Assembly: GCA_037576215.1 (NCBI GenBank)
Contig: JBANDB010000018.1
Span: forward strand, 744,001-808,000
From: Armillaria gallica
Lineage: Eukaryota > Basidiomycota > Agaricomycetes > Agaricales > Physalacriaceae
Reading direction: 5' to 3'
DNA length: 64,000 bases
Shown here piece by piece: positions 46,263-57,645 of the stretch (positions within the stretch are counted from its first letter, which is position 1; each line of letters begins with the position of its first letter). The position numbers were made by a program, and so were the translations under genes. The notes under the pieces are model-generated. The model did not search any database. It had not been told where the DNA came from and was given only the letters and a program-made list of their open reading frames with translations.

Positions 46263-47234
46263 TGTCACTCCAGGGAACTTGGCGCTAGAGTCGATAGGAA
46301 TTATATAGGACCGTGTAGCAGTGATGTTGATTTGGGATGGTAGTGAGAAAGGAATTGGCGCCCGTGCACAGTGTAGTGTCGGAAATATAGACTCTTTATG
46401 TAAGTTCCGATCCGTTAGGCGCTAAGGCCTTTTATATTGTATCATTGCTGCAACGTACCATGGGGAACACAGAGATGATCCCTCTGAAGCATTGCTTCGG
46501 CTGACATGCACATGTATGAGCAGCGCTAATGCACCTATGCACCACGTATAATTAGCGCGGCAGATGGATCGGAAAACCTGGCCTAAGTTTTTTGTCGTAG
46601 ACTTCCAAGCACAACTGAGGCGGAATCTCGGTGGCTGGAAAAAGTCGATTAACATTGCAGTAAAGTTCGTTTCCTATTTCCTGACCAAAGATCTCAATCT
46701 GATAGTACTTGTGGAATTACGCATGTACTTACCCATATGTCAGATATCCTTTCAGAGAGTTCGGCTTGCGAGCACTTGTTGAATTCAGGGCAAATTCAGG
46801 GCAGTCTCTCAGCGCTTAAGATGGCTAGAATGTACCGAAGCTCCGATCCCGATGTGGTAAGTTGGATTTGTTCGGTCCGAGTCTCCCGATGAGCACTAGC
46901 GCCCCTCACCCGAGCCCAGCGACGTACTAGTAGTGCAATTGTTTTTCATAGCCTTGGGGCCCGATCTCAAAATGAGCCTCTCCTTATGTTCTAGTCTCGT
47001 TTTCGACCTAACATCAATCAGAATGTGTCGGTCCTGCGGGTGAGGGATGCCTGGTTTTCATCAGGACCAGAGAGCGGACTCGGAGATCGCTTCTAAGTTA
47101 ATATGGATAGTGGCCCGGGACAATTGGGCTGCCCTCCAGAAATGCTACCAAGACCGGTACTAAAAGGTACGACAGGACAAGGACCGGCGGCTCTCGCTGA
47201 ATACACAAACAGTAGGGGTTGTACAGGTCATATT
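46263..47234. other. Intergenic, nothing recognised
   Basis: Promoter side of copy B and 3' side of the F-box gene. Short open stretches only. Confidence 0.4.
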
Positions 47235-48605
47235 CTATTCGACGTTGATAAGGGGCGTTTCCTCTGGTAAAGACGTTCCTCGTCCAACCCAGCTAATGCC
47301 CAAACCCTGACGCTTGAATGATTCAAACCGCTCGATGACAGATGTCCCGAAACCGTGCTTGTAACCCCCAACGCGGACTTGTTCGAGCTTCACCACCTGT
47401 GAAGAGTTCTCCCACCGTGAAGCAATCATATCCGCAAAAATGCTGCCAGTCAACTCATCATGAACATCGTCCTCTGGATAGGCAGTAGCATAGAGGTCGA
47501 GACTGCGGATTTGGGGTAAGAGTCCGCCATTCGCGAGAAGCGCGCTGGCGACAAGCTCGCCAAACCGGATAGCATCATGATTATGCATGTTTTGAGAAAT
47601 GACGATGTCTGTCACAGTGGGAATTGCTCTGAGCAGAAGAAAAATGTCTTCGCTTGGCATGATGCCGCGGAGGGAGAACTTCCGGAGTGGCGACAAGCTT
47701 GCAGTAAAGAATATGGACAGCAAGTGGATAATAGTGTGGTCCCCCATCTCGTCAAACTCATCCAATATGAATGAATCGAGGTTTGGAAGGATAAGTGATA
47801 GCAAGAGGAAGCCGACGCCGTGAATGCGGTGAAATTCAATTTCGCGCAAAGAGTTGTGGACGAAGGGAGTTCGACTGCGTGGGACATTTTCGTTTATGAT
47901 GCGGTTTTGGACGCGAGTCGCGACGAGTTTAGTGAGATGCGGCGCTTCCCTGACAATCTCAAAGATCTCTTCAAGGGTGGCGAATTTTGTGATATGCACG
48001 GTGCGAAGATTGCTCGCGGAAACTATTACGCCAAACCGGATATTGGAGATAACGAGCTGGGTTAACTGCGGGGCGACAGCGAAAGCATTAGATGACACTA
48101 TGGGCAAACCATCCAGAAACTCCGCTGGGTAAACCATCTCAATATGCATCTTTTGGAGGATGGGAAAGGAACCATTAAGATCATCAAGGAAGTGGAAAAG
48201 GGTGGGCGAAAGTCGAAGGGAGACGTCACTCCAGCGCTGCGAATGGGAGAAGAGGATCTCGAGGATTTTGTGCAAGTCCGGCGAGATTTTCCGCGTCGTC
48301 ATCATCCGCGGCTGGAGCTCGTCTGTCAAGGTAGGGAATTGTTGACCTGGCACAGGGATGACGTAGGAGGGATCATCTTCAAGGGTGGCGCGGATGGTGA
48401 GTGGGCAGGGCTGCGATCGCTCAAGGATGGCCACGAGGCCTTTGCCTGAGTTGCGTATGGTTACATGACTCCAGAGATGAGGAGATGCTAAGGCTACAGC
48501 TCTCCAATAGCTGCAGACATTAACAAATCCAGCGTTGGTAATGCCGTCATAAGCAAAGCTGAATATTTTGGAGAGCAATTCGAATGGGATCGACAAGGCT
48601 GCCAT
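47235..48605 (-). CDS. F-box protein, 456 aa, single exon
   Basis: An uninterrupted ORF from ATG 48605. Residues 4-45 form an F-box (IPFELLSKIFSFAYDG ... VCSYWRAVALASPHLWSHV), the Skp1-binding module of SCF ubiquitin ligases. The remainder has irregular leucine-rich segments (LTQLVISNIRF, LPNLDSFILDEFD, LLPQIRSLDLYATA) of the kind that bind substrates. Such genes are highly expanded in mushroom-forming fungi. The target is unknown. It lies between FAD copies B and D, with no sign of co-regulation. It ends FPEETPLINVE-like in the preceding residues; the stop is TGA or TAA at 47235-47237. Confidence 0.85.
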   Translation of the reverse strand: MAALSIPFELLSKIFSFAYDGITNAGFVNVCSYWRAVALASPHLWSHVTIRNSGKGLVAILERSQPCPLTIRATLEDDPSYVIPVPGQQFPTLTDELQPRMMTTRKISPDLHKILEILFSHSQRWSDVSLRLSPTLFHFLDDLNGSFPILQKMHIEMVYPAEFLDGLPIVSSNAFAVAPQLTQLVISNIRFGVIVSASNLRTVHITKFATLEEIFEIVREAPHLTKLVATRVQNRIINENVPRSRTPFVHNSLREIEFHRIHGVGFLLLSLILPNLDSFILDEFDEMGDHTIIHLLSIFFTASLSPLRKFSLRGIMPSEDIFLLLRAIPTVTDIVISQNMHNHDAIRFGELVASALLANGGLLPQIRSLDLYATAYPEDDVHDELTGSIFADMIASRWENSSQVVKLEQVRVGGYKHGFGTSVIERFESFKRQGLGISWVGRGTSLPEETPLINVE

Positions 48606-48989
48606 TGAGAGGTGGCGGGGAGGTCATTTTCAAGCTCCGATTGAACTTTTATAGCGCTCAAGCTTTCGAATTATTCCTTGGTTATTACTTGGACCTCCAA
48701 ATATAGGTGCTCAACATTCTGATAACTCTGAGCGAGCCGATGGATTTGGGGCATGTACTAGTCGATAAAAGTGCACCATAGTCGAGCGGTGGAAGCGATC
48801 CATATCTCATGCAGGAACTAGGGAAAGTCTGAGACCGGTGTACTCTGGTTTTTGAATCCATCAACCAGAACTGACGGTTCTAGTGCAAAAGCAGAGTCCT
48901 GTCCTTACCTTATCAAACCATGGAACGGTCTAGCTCATTCTGATCCTGAGGGCTGCCCGCGCACGCAGAAATAGAGTGTTTCATTGACA

Positions 48990-51451
48990 TGATTGGAATG
49001 ACTTTATTTGCACCGTGACTTCAGTCATTGATGGCGCTGCCACATCGCAGAACCCGCTTGCTCATCCTGGAGGAGATGTGAGCGCAGGTCGGCAGCTATA
49101 CCCGACTGACACCTACAGTGAAAGATAGAATGGTCACCTTCGTCTTATGCTACCGAGCCCAACCTTCTCTCCTGGAACCGAAATCGTTGTTTTATAGGTG
49201 TAATCCGAATTGATGTGCATTTGGTCCCCATGATAATAATATGGACCGTGGGAGTACCCACATCTTGCGAGCGCAGACAAGCATAATATGTATACTAGAC
49301 TTTTGGGTTTCGGCGGTATCTCTGGTCAATCCCGATGAACAAGCCAAGGGCGGACAATATCGGCGGCGGCGGGGAAACGGAAAGGCGATAAGTTATAACG
49401 TACCCATTTTCACCCGTCGAAAAGCAACATAAACACTCTTTATACGTGTAAAAACAATGATATCGAGTCTCAAAGCGATACTAGAAGAAACGAAAGAGAT
49501 ATGAGCCAGGGATGGCGAAGACGACGCGAAAAAAAGTTATCGGGGAACGTACAGTTTGCAGTTATTTGGCACACCGCACCGGGCTGGTATCTCACATGTT
49601 AGCCAATTCTACTCGCTGCGCTTGCAATCATACGATGGGTACTACCACCGGCTTTAAGTGACGTCCTGACGACCGGCCCTTTGTAACATATATGATATTC
49701 AAAGGAGATTCTGAAAAGGATTTGCCAAATCTGTTTGATCTTTTTCTCGTGGCTGTTAAAGTACTTCTTTGAGAGAAGCCCTTCGGTATCGACGTCAAGT
49801 TACCCAGCAGCTTATTGAGACAAAGGGCACCGTAGAAGGCCTTAGAGCATTCACATCTGATGTGTCTGGTAGCCTGATTCCTCATCCCTCTCCTATGGAA
49901 ATCGTATATCCAAAGGAGATTCTGAATTGAAGGATTTTCCGATCTTTTTCTCGTGGCTGTTAAAGTACTTCTTTGGGGAGTCTTACGACATCGACGTCAA
50001 GTTACGCAGCAGCTTATTGAGACAAAGGGCACCGTAGAAGGCATTTGAGCATTCATATCTGATGTGGCTGGTAGCCTGAATCCTCATCACTCTCATATGG
50101 AAACCATAAAAAGGCACGTAGTAGCCTCGAAAATGAACTCAACTGCAGGTCATGGTATCCCTCACATCGTCCAGCATGTCCAAGCATCGCGGAGAACGTC
50201 TCAGGAATTAGCTTCTCGATGACGAGATTTCGAGTGAAAGCCTTGCATTCCTCAAGAGTCACCGACGCCCAGAGAACTAAAGCACAGTTGTACAGGAGGA
50301 CATTAATCCAAAAGAAGAATGCACTTCTCGGTGTCTCCACCTACACGCTGAGAGTATACGTTTCGGAAATCCTAGTTCAAATCCGTCAAGTTGGATTAAA
50401 TCTACCCGGCGCACTCTTCGGGAGGCTAGGAAGCTTGGGTGTGACGCAGTTGAATTGGAGCGTGGAATAACGAAGTTTCTGGTCGTAAGTGATCTTAGAC
50501 TGGTCGAAGGGAAGCTGGTTGCTTGCGTATTCATCAGTACATCCGTATTCTTCTCGTCGAAGCCGCCAGCTGCAGGACCTGTGCAGCGATGGATTCCACA
50601 GTTAGTACGCGCATACACACAGTTAGCGAGATCATACAAACGACAAGCGCTGCGTGTGCCTTCAGAAGTACAGACCGCGACCTCATCAAGATATCCGGTC
50701 GGATTGTGGGGGTTCCGAGAGACACGAGTACCGATGATCTGACAAAATTTCCTATAATCTCCACCCAGAACTAGACGGCACATAGTTATCTCGATATCAG
50801 GACGACCTGCGCGTCTAACCTTTGTGGAAAAAAGCCGCCATATTGGCGTAGGTTACATTCCCCCACACGTGAAGATGAGTTTCGGGGGGGGAAGGGTCTT
50901 GTTAACGAAACGGAAACCGGGTGGCTGATAAAGGGCTTACTTGACCGGATGCCATAACCCATTTCTTCGATGTCGGGGGAAAGCCTGGTCAAGAGTCAAG
51001 GCCCTGTATCCTATCGTTAGAACGACCACATTTATGGATCAGGACGCCGGAGGAAACTGAGGAAAGAGAACCAATACCATGCGAAGAAACTTACTGCATC
51101 ACTCCCGCGAGCGCTTGCCTTCTTGATTCCACGAGTCAGAGCGCCCTGCCTTGGGATTTATTCATGCTTCTGGTTCAACAACGACGGCCTCATTAAGGCG
51201 GTCATAGCATACTCGAACTGCTAAGAGACCTCTGACGCTACAAGCCTAACAAGTCAGATACAGATCGGATGTATGTATACCTTCCTGACACAGATAACCG
51301 CTGTTTCCTTAATTTTTTCATGAGGAAACCGCGTGTTGAGCTCCAGCCTCCAAGGGGCATGTGTGCGGCGACAGATACTTGCATCGAAGCGCACGTCTGT
51401 ACACAACATCGTATTCTTTAGCGCTTGACAGATAATCCACGGCGATCTCAC
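48990..51451 (-). pseudogene. FAD oxidoreductase, copy D, heavily decayed
   Basis: All main exons can still be traced in order on the minus strand. Exon 1 is 51451-51290 (HEKIKETAVIC). Exon 2 is about 51240-51115 (VRGLLAVRVCYDR, VVVEPEA then a stop). Exon 3 is about 50990-50940 (TRLSPDIEEMGYGI). Exon 4 is about 50880-50650 (CRLVLGGDYRKFCQIIGT). Exon 5 is about 50620-50400 (CTGPAAGG). Exon 6 is about 50300-50150. Exon 8 occurs twice (49700-50106; KAFYGALCLNKLL). Exon 10 is about 49210-49135. Exon 11 is about 49090-48990 (DEQAGSAMWQ). Stops and frame shifts are frequent. It is the same family as A-C, in head-to-tail tandem with E. Confidence 0.8.
49700..50106 (-). repeat. Tandem duplication of exon 8 within FAD copy D
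   Basis: 49700-49910 and 49911-50106 are direct repeats of about 211 bp, both beginning CAAAGGAGATTCTGAA and both containing GACGTCAAGTTACSCAGCAG and GACAAAGGGCACCGTAGAAG. They differ by scattered substitutions and small indels. The unit covers exon 8 and flanking intron. Confidence 0.85.
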
Positions 51452-51499
51452 GTATATATTCCCTCAATGAGAGAGAGCACACGCCGGTTCTTCTTCTCG

Positions 51500-52551
51500 G
51501 CGTCTGTTAGCTAAACCATAAAATCAGCCCATTCTCACCTCACGGTAGCGCCCAAGCTCGGACGGAGCTCGGAAATGGAGCGTCGAATAAATGAACTTGG
51601 CTTCTGATCCTTCGTGTACGTATCAACGAAACGGTATCCCCTATTTTGGGCCCGCAACAGGTAGGCCTAGTACAGTCTCTCGTAAAAGATTCGCAAGTTA
51701 ATGATAGCTAGGGGTACTCAGATGACGAACGCGGCAACGAATGGTTCAACTTCTCCCTTGCGTGGTTCGGAACCTACACCAGACTGAGAAAAGTCGGGGT
51801 TAGACATGCCGCATCAATGACTTGGCGGAGGTTCTTGTACGTTCCACACAGCAAGAGCATCTTGAATCCTATATTACGGCCCATGCACATCGTTTTGAGA
51901 AACACAGCACTGTAGGGCTTCTTGAGATTCTGTGTCCTGTCCTGATTGAAGGGGAACATGACCGAAGACCTCTCACGTCCTTCAACGAGGTTAAACTTGG
52001 AGCAGCAATCGCCAGTAGGGCCGTGCTTAGTCAAAATTCATCATTTCGATGCACATGGAACAGACAAAACATACTGTTCGCGAATGACAGTGCATGACTG
52101 GTTCCATGTACCGACACCGTAGCGAAAGTCAGACAAATTTAACTGTCGATGACCCACTGACCACTCAAGCACACATGCGCTGCAAGAAGATCTGCGACGC
52201 TTGAGAAACCAGTTCTCTTTCGGATGTATCGGAGCTAAGGAAATACCTACCGCCTCCGTGCCTTGTCCAGAGGAGCCTTCGTCAGAGGTCCGAGACGAAA
52301 AGCACAGCGCACTATTCCGGGAACCCAGAGACAGTAAGAGGAGATGAACGAGTGGCGTTCCATTGCGGTACCGACTTACTTGCACTTTGGCTGCCGGACT
52401 TGGCTGCTATACTTAGCAGTGGCCCTGTCCCTTCGCCACAGATATGATGAACATACGCCGGATCTGATCGTTGCGGTGATGGAAGGAACCGACGAAGGCC
52501 ACTTTCCAGTCGCCATAAGGCAAGTCCAGCGTGTAATGCCACAATAAACAT
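51500..52551 (-). pseudogene. FAD oxidoreductase, copy E, 5' half only, decayed
   Basis: The minus strand shows exon 1 remains (52551-about 52240), then a fragment like the second exon (VADLLAAHVC). Exon 4 is at about 52010-51800 (KKPYSAVFLKT, LLCGTYKNLRQVID). Exon 5 is at about 51680-51560 (DCTRPTCCGPK). Exons 6-11 are missing: copy D exon 1 begins directly downstream. So E is a truncated tandem copy, probably the product of unequal exchange or deletion. Many stops; clearly dead. Confidence 0.7.
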
Positions 52552-52887
52552 CGCTTTGGTGTAATGCCCTACGTCACAAGTACCTTGTTGAAGTTAGGCA
52601 TAGTACATACAAATGAGTTCCAAGAATAAGCTCACAGAGTGAAACCTTGCGGCGTAATAGCTGGGAGACACTCCATTCACCAAGTCAGCCCCACTATGTG
52701 ATCCCCCCATATCAGTTCGGATACGATGGGAGTTAGTGCACTTGTCTGCGGGGACCGTGTGGTACCAATGGTCAGACCCGGGATTCGACCGTGATACCGT
52801 CAACGATCAACGGGATCTACACACGGGAAGTGTCATATATTGACAGTGAAGTCGCCTTTGTAATGCATTTAGTCCATCTTCGTCGGC

Positions 52888-53154
52888 CTAGAGGTGTTCG
52901 AAGGAGTAGTTTTTAGAAACGGCTTTTTTGAGAGCTTTCGAATGGAGCCGTTTGAAAGTTGCGAACATGCTCCGTGGAAGATCGGCTTCTACAGTATGCG
53001 GCACCACGGTTTCAAGGTCGGGATACCGGCACAAGCAGGACCATACGAGATGCCGAGATGCCCCCGTAAGACATAAATAGCTGCCGAGATCGGCACTCAT
53101 TTGCCATCTAAATAACTGTAGAAGTATAGCGTCGTGAAGTAAAGCATTAGACAT
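52888..53154 (-). CDS. Possible small ORF, 88 aa, or 3' UTR of the F-box gene
   Basis: Opens with ATG at 53154, only 21 bases after the stop of the upstream F-box gene on the same strand. The translation looks soluble and mixed (LLQLFRWQMSADLGSYLC, CRYPDLETVVPH), with no domain. The close spacing suggests it is transcribed as the 3' UTR of that gene. Weak case. Confidence 0.25.
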   Translation of the reverse strand: MSNALLHDAILLQLFRWQMSADLGSYLCLTGASRHLVWSCLCRYPDLETVVPHTVEADLPRSMFATFKRLHSKALKKAVSKNYSFEHL

Positions 53155-53175
53155 AACAGAGACATAACTTATTAA

Positions 53176-54903
53176 CTAGACTGCCACCTCCCTCAAGGAA
53201 GGAACACATCTGCTCCAAAGGTCACTAAAACCATCCTCATACCGCCTCCTCCACGGCACCGCATTCCTCGCAACCTCCAAATGCCTGACACCCCAGCCCT
53301 CATACCTCCTTCCACCCATCTCCTGGAAAAACTTGCACACCTGACTCTCTTCCTGCTCCCTATCCTCGTATATCGGCTCCTCCCCGTCGCGCGGTACCAC
53401 GTCGCTGACAACTAGCTCCAATCTCTGTACCGCCACACGCGCAGCTAGATAGTCCATCAACTGTGGACTAAGCGTCACAGGACCCATACGGAGTCGGCGT
53501 AGTCGGGGTATTCGCAATCCTCGCACCTCCGCCATGGAGAGATGCCGTCCTGTAATTACGAGATTTGCAAGAGTCCGAGGAAACCGGCTTATACAGAGTT
53601 GCGCACTCTCGTAGGGTATGCTACCCATCGCCAATTCGAGCGACGAAAGCGACGTGAGATTCACGGCATAAAAGGCACGCTGCATCCACTGAGAGAGAGA
53701 ATCGTCAACGATGGGGATGGGAGAGCTTAAGTCAGTCGCACGCAGCGAAAGGTTGCGAAGGGTCCGACTGTGCATGTTGAGGAAAGCGGCAACGCTATCT
53801 GGGTTGCCTAGGTGAGGAGCGGTGAGAGGTATGCTTAAGGAGAGGGTATGTAGCTTGGGTTGTGGGTATAGAGCGGAGAAGAAGGGCGACAGGTCGATGG
53901 GTTCCCATAGACGAAGGGAGAGCACCTGTAGGGAGAGGCTGTTGATCATCGGTGCTAGCGTGCGCGACAATATCATGTCGTACCCCGCTAAGTCGAGTGC
54001 ATGGTCCGTGCGCAAAAAGAGATCCAGCTCTCGAAGGGTGCCGAAAAATGAGGGCTGCGACTTGAGCAAGGTCTGCAGATTTTCTAGCGTGATTTCAAGG
54101 GTAAGCTTCGTCAGCGGCGAAGAGCCGAATGGGGTGCATAGAAATGGTGCAGGCGCGCTCTGTAGCCCAACCCATGCGATGTGGTATTCTGTCAAATGCG
54201 GCAGACTGCCCAGGACGTCGCCCATGATTGTTATCAAATCATCGAGATTCTTAATTCGTGGCGGTCGTGATTTCCGTCCAAAAAGCTTTCTAAACGAGAA
54301 GAGCGAGGAGGCCGGTGTGTCGAAATCTTCGTTGACAAAATGGGGATGTATGTGGAGTATCCGGACGCGTTTAGCCACGGCTGGATCTCTGTCATGTCGT
54401 CAGAACCAATGCAAACTGTGACAGCGATGATACAGGAGAAAGCGGGAACATGTAAAGCCCATGACGTGCATATATACGCCAGAAAGGAGGGATTAAAGGT
54501 ATAGCCTCGGACGCCGGCGGGGTACCGTCACGTAAACTGGCTCCACAGCTGCCAGACGGTCGGTGAAAGAGCAAAAATGTGAGAGAAATCGTAGGGAAGA
54601 AAGCGGGATCATGTAACGCCAATGAGGCGCAAGTATAGGCGCCAGAAAGGGGGATTCAAGGTATGGCCGCGGAGTAAACCAATAACCTCGACGAGAACAA
54701 CGAAAACAAAACACTCACTTGAGTCGTACCAATAACCTCAACATCTTCCTGCTCAAATACGCAAAGCTGATCTGCCTATATCTCTGCTCCATCGCCAGGT
54801 GAAATAACGCGCTGTTGACGCTGAAGAGGTCCTCAAGGACGAGCGGCGGGATAAAATGAGCAATATTCAACCATATCTCGTAGGGAAAAGTGGACTTGGA
54901 CAT
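53176..54903 (-). CDS. F-box-like protein with LRRs, 465 aa
   Basis: Exon 1 is 54903-54719 and exon 2 is 54388-53176, separated by an unusually long 330 bp intron (54389-54718). The joined CDS is a multiple of three. The N-terminus (FPYEIWLNIAHFIPPLVLED) is an F-box-like helix pair of the agaricomycete type, followed by ALFHLAMEQRYRQISFAYL and then KDPAVAKRVRILHIHPHF across the splice. The rest has leucine-rich segments (LQVLSLRLWEP, LHTLSLSIPL, LRNLSLRATDLS). The start at 54903 fits the family; an upstream in-frame ATG at 54978 would add 25 residues. Likely an SCF adaptor; substrate unknown. Confidence 0.82.
54419..54679 (-). repeat. Duplicated segment inside the F-box gene intron
   Basis: Two diverged direct copies, about 54419-54538 and 54580-54679. 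They share GAGAAAGCGGGAACATGTAA / GAAGAAAGCGGGATCATGTAA-type and CGCCAGAAAGGRGGATT sequence. The duplication explains why this intron is about six times longer than the others in the window. Confidence 0.75.
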
Positions 54904-54978
54904 GGTGAAGGAGGTGACGGGAAGTGGGGGAGACAGTTGTGCATGGCCGGGTATAAGAACATGACTGGAACTAGGCAA

Positions 54979-57645
54979 GACCTGTCAATTACGTGATACG
55001 TCATGTTGTAGATTGGGCTTCCGGCGGCCATTGCCATTTTAGTTCTTCTCCCTCTTGCCTCCGTCCCTCCTTTTGTCAAGGCGTGTTCCTTGCATGCCTG
55101 CCCTTCCATCACACCACCATTATCTATATTGAATCCCCCTCCCCCCGCATTACAAGGTTTGGTGAGCACGTTTACTGCTTCCGGCGTGTTGCCAGATATC
55201 AATTGACATCAGCCTTGTCAAAAAAGTGATCAATAGATTAGTACGATTACAATTAACTCATAACCGACGTCGACAGCTCCTCCATTTATCGCCGTGTGAA
55301 CTGTTCTCATTCCATCTTTCATCAACTCATGGAACCACCACGCAAGGTAGCTAGCCATCCTCCTGTTTCGTATTTGTCGCCGTTTTACTGGTTTCCCAGG
55401 CTCAAGGTAAACCCCAAACGAGTACCCGGTATAAGGAAAAGTATGCATATGCCTATTAAGCTTATACCTCTCGGCCTGAAATTTCATTGACCCGAGGTTC
55501 AATACCCTCCGAGAAACCTACACACGCGCGACCGCCGTAAATACTGCCTTCTGCTGCTGCATTACAATTTCTGACTCCACCGTTTTCTAGACCCGCGCAA
55601 ACCACGAGAAAAATCTGCAGTCGGCAGGTGTGATCATGAAGAGGCTCCAGGATGAGATCGAGTTCGTTCTTCCCTTCTCTCTCTTCGTGTCTTCTCTTGT
55701 TGACACACGGCGGGCAGTATGCTTCTTGAAGCTCTCATGGACGCAGCAGCTCAGGAAGAGATTCAGATCCAGATGCCGATGCCAGTGACACCCCCGCCGG
55801 CAATGAATGGCCACGGCCATGGGAACTCGCATTCGGCGCCTCCACCAGCTCGCCATGAAGACGTACGCAGCTGCCGACTTTCCCTTCCAAGCATCTGACC
55901 AAATCTTATCACAGCTCTCATAGCCACGCCTCTCCCAACACGCCGTAATCAAATAATGTTGCGCGTTCTCTTCTCGGTGCCTTCATTGCCACCCCTCCCC
56001 TTGACAGATTACTCTTACCGTCCCATCTTCCTCCAATGTAGCATATCCAGTAATTCGTGTACCTTCGGAATACAATAGCATCTCTCCAACCCCGCGGCCC
56101 CTCCCTGCCAACCATCAACATTAATGGACGTCAGTCGGAGTACTACATTAGTAGGACGTTTGACTAGGTTTGACTTGACACGTACCGCCATGCACCCGCT
56201 TTTAGATCACTGCACCGTATGGCAAACGTAGGAGGAGTTTGATAACCGGATGCTGGGCCGGTGGTGTATCTTCGTGATGTCTGGTTACCAGATCATCACT
56301 GAAATATGTCAGGCAGGATCAATCAACATCTTGTTCCGCGCCGCGCACCTGCGACGAGCGGTATACTCGAGTCCACCCGCGGATTAAAATGAAGATTAAG
56401 TACGACCTGGGCCGTGCACGTGGATCATCATCCTTCGACTCTTGATTCTCACTCTGATTCTGACATTTTTCTCTCGGAGCGCAGTAGAACTTGACAGACA
56501 TTGAGCCTTCCAGTTCAATTGCCAATTGTCATTTGTCAAACGTTGAAAAGGAACTTGGCTTCGGCTTTAGCACCCGATAGTCACGTGTACTACACGTGTT
56601 CGCGCGAATCATGGGGACAGTCAGCTCGAAAAGCAACCCGGAAATAGCATGTCACAGCAACGTTGAATCTTATCTTCCATTACGAGAAAGGCAGAATGCA
56701 ATCTGTTGCGCAACGATGGACAGAAGGATATCTTCACGGACGGTGCTTTTTGCAGTCGACTTCGGTTCAGCATGCAAGAATGCCGTATCAGACTAGATTG
56801 GACCTAATGTGCCGAGGAATTGATGCATCAACCTAACGGCATCTAAGGCTGCGGCAGAGATGGGAAGGGTGCGTTGTGCTTTTCTGCTTGAGGGCTTTTT
56901 ATCTGAGCCGTTGCAGGGCTTTCTTTCGGTGGAGATTTTGCGGCCCGTCGGGTGATGCCATCACACCTAAACGGCGATCCTCCTGGCCTCGGTTGCCTCC
57001 GGGAAATTGGCGACCGCTCATACTTGCGTGACATATAAACAGCCACCTAGTCGACCGACTGTGGCGATAGGAATGGGCATTTTCTGCTGAACACCGACGA
57101 CGAGATCTGGATAAAAGAGTCCGAGATTTCTGGGGTCCTTTTCTTTCTCATCTGCAAGCGGATTTTTTTTCGAGGTGCATACCCACTTGATTAACGTTAC
57201 TGGTTGGTTTTAGGTTCATGCGAACGGCGCGTATCTATATGAAGTGCTCGTACTTTTTAACATGAATGAGAGGCTTCAACCAGCCCGGACCGCTTTCCCG
57301 TCGCGTACGACACCTCCAATCAAGTGGCTTCCGAACTTCGTACAATGGCAGTAGTGCTCCTTTCGACGATTTCATAACGATCTTATCCATAGAACGTTCT
57401 CCCATCACGCGCTTTGGCGTGCTAGCCGGAGCCACGAACAAATAAGGTGGAACAACACAACATCTCTTGGGAAAATCTCTGAAGAAATCGCTTTGTCACC
57501 ACCATCCCCGCGCCAATGCTGCCTGCGACTTTCTACGGGAACAACTAGAGCCCAAGCCCGCCTGTTTTTCCGAGGAATCACGCCGCGTTCGTAGAGCTGT
57601 CGATCTTTTTCCCTTTTTTTTTCACGCACTCGGGACGCCACAATC
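54979..57645. other. 2.7 kb mostly intergenic
   Basis: Contains one possible small CDS (55719-55898) and otherwise only short conflicting open stretches. The last 500 bases should carry the OPT gene promoter. CT-rich stretches occur just before the OPT start (57600-57625, TTTTTCCCTTTTTTTTTC), typical for fungal promoters. Confidence 0.4.
55719..55898 (+). CDS. Possible small Met/Pro/His-rich protein, 59 aa or spliced
   Basis: ATG 55719 opens a frame (MLLEALMDAAAQEEIQIQMP, then Pro/His/Gly-rich) to TGA 55896-55898. A GGGCAG acceptor lies directly before the ATG, and an upstream ATG at about 55636 (MKRLQDEIEF) could be an exon joined to it. A GTACGC donor at about 55863 with a CACAG acceptor at 55915 would end the protein earlier. 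No family is recognised. Confidence 0.3.
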   Translation: MLLEALMDAAAQEEIQIQMPMPVTPPPAMNGHGHGNSHSAPPPARHEDVRSCRLSLPSI

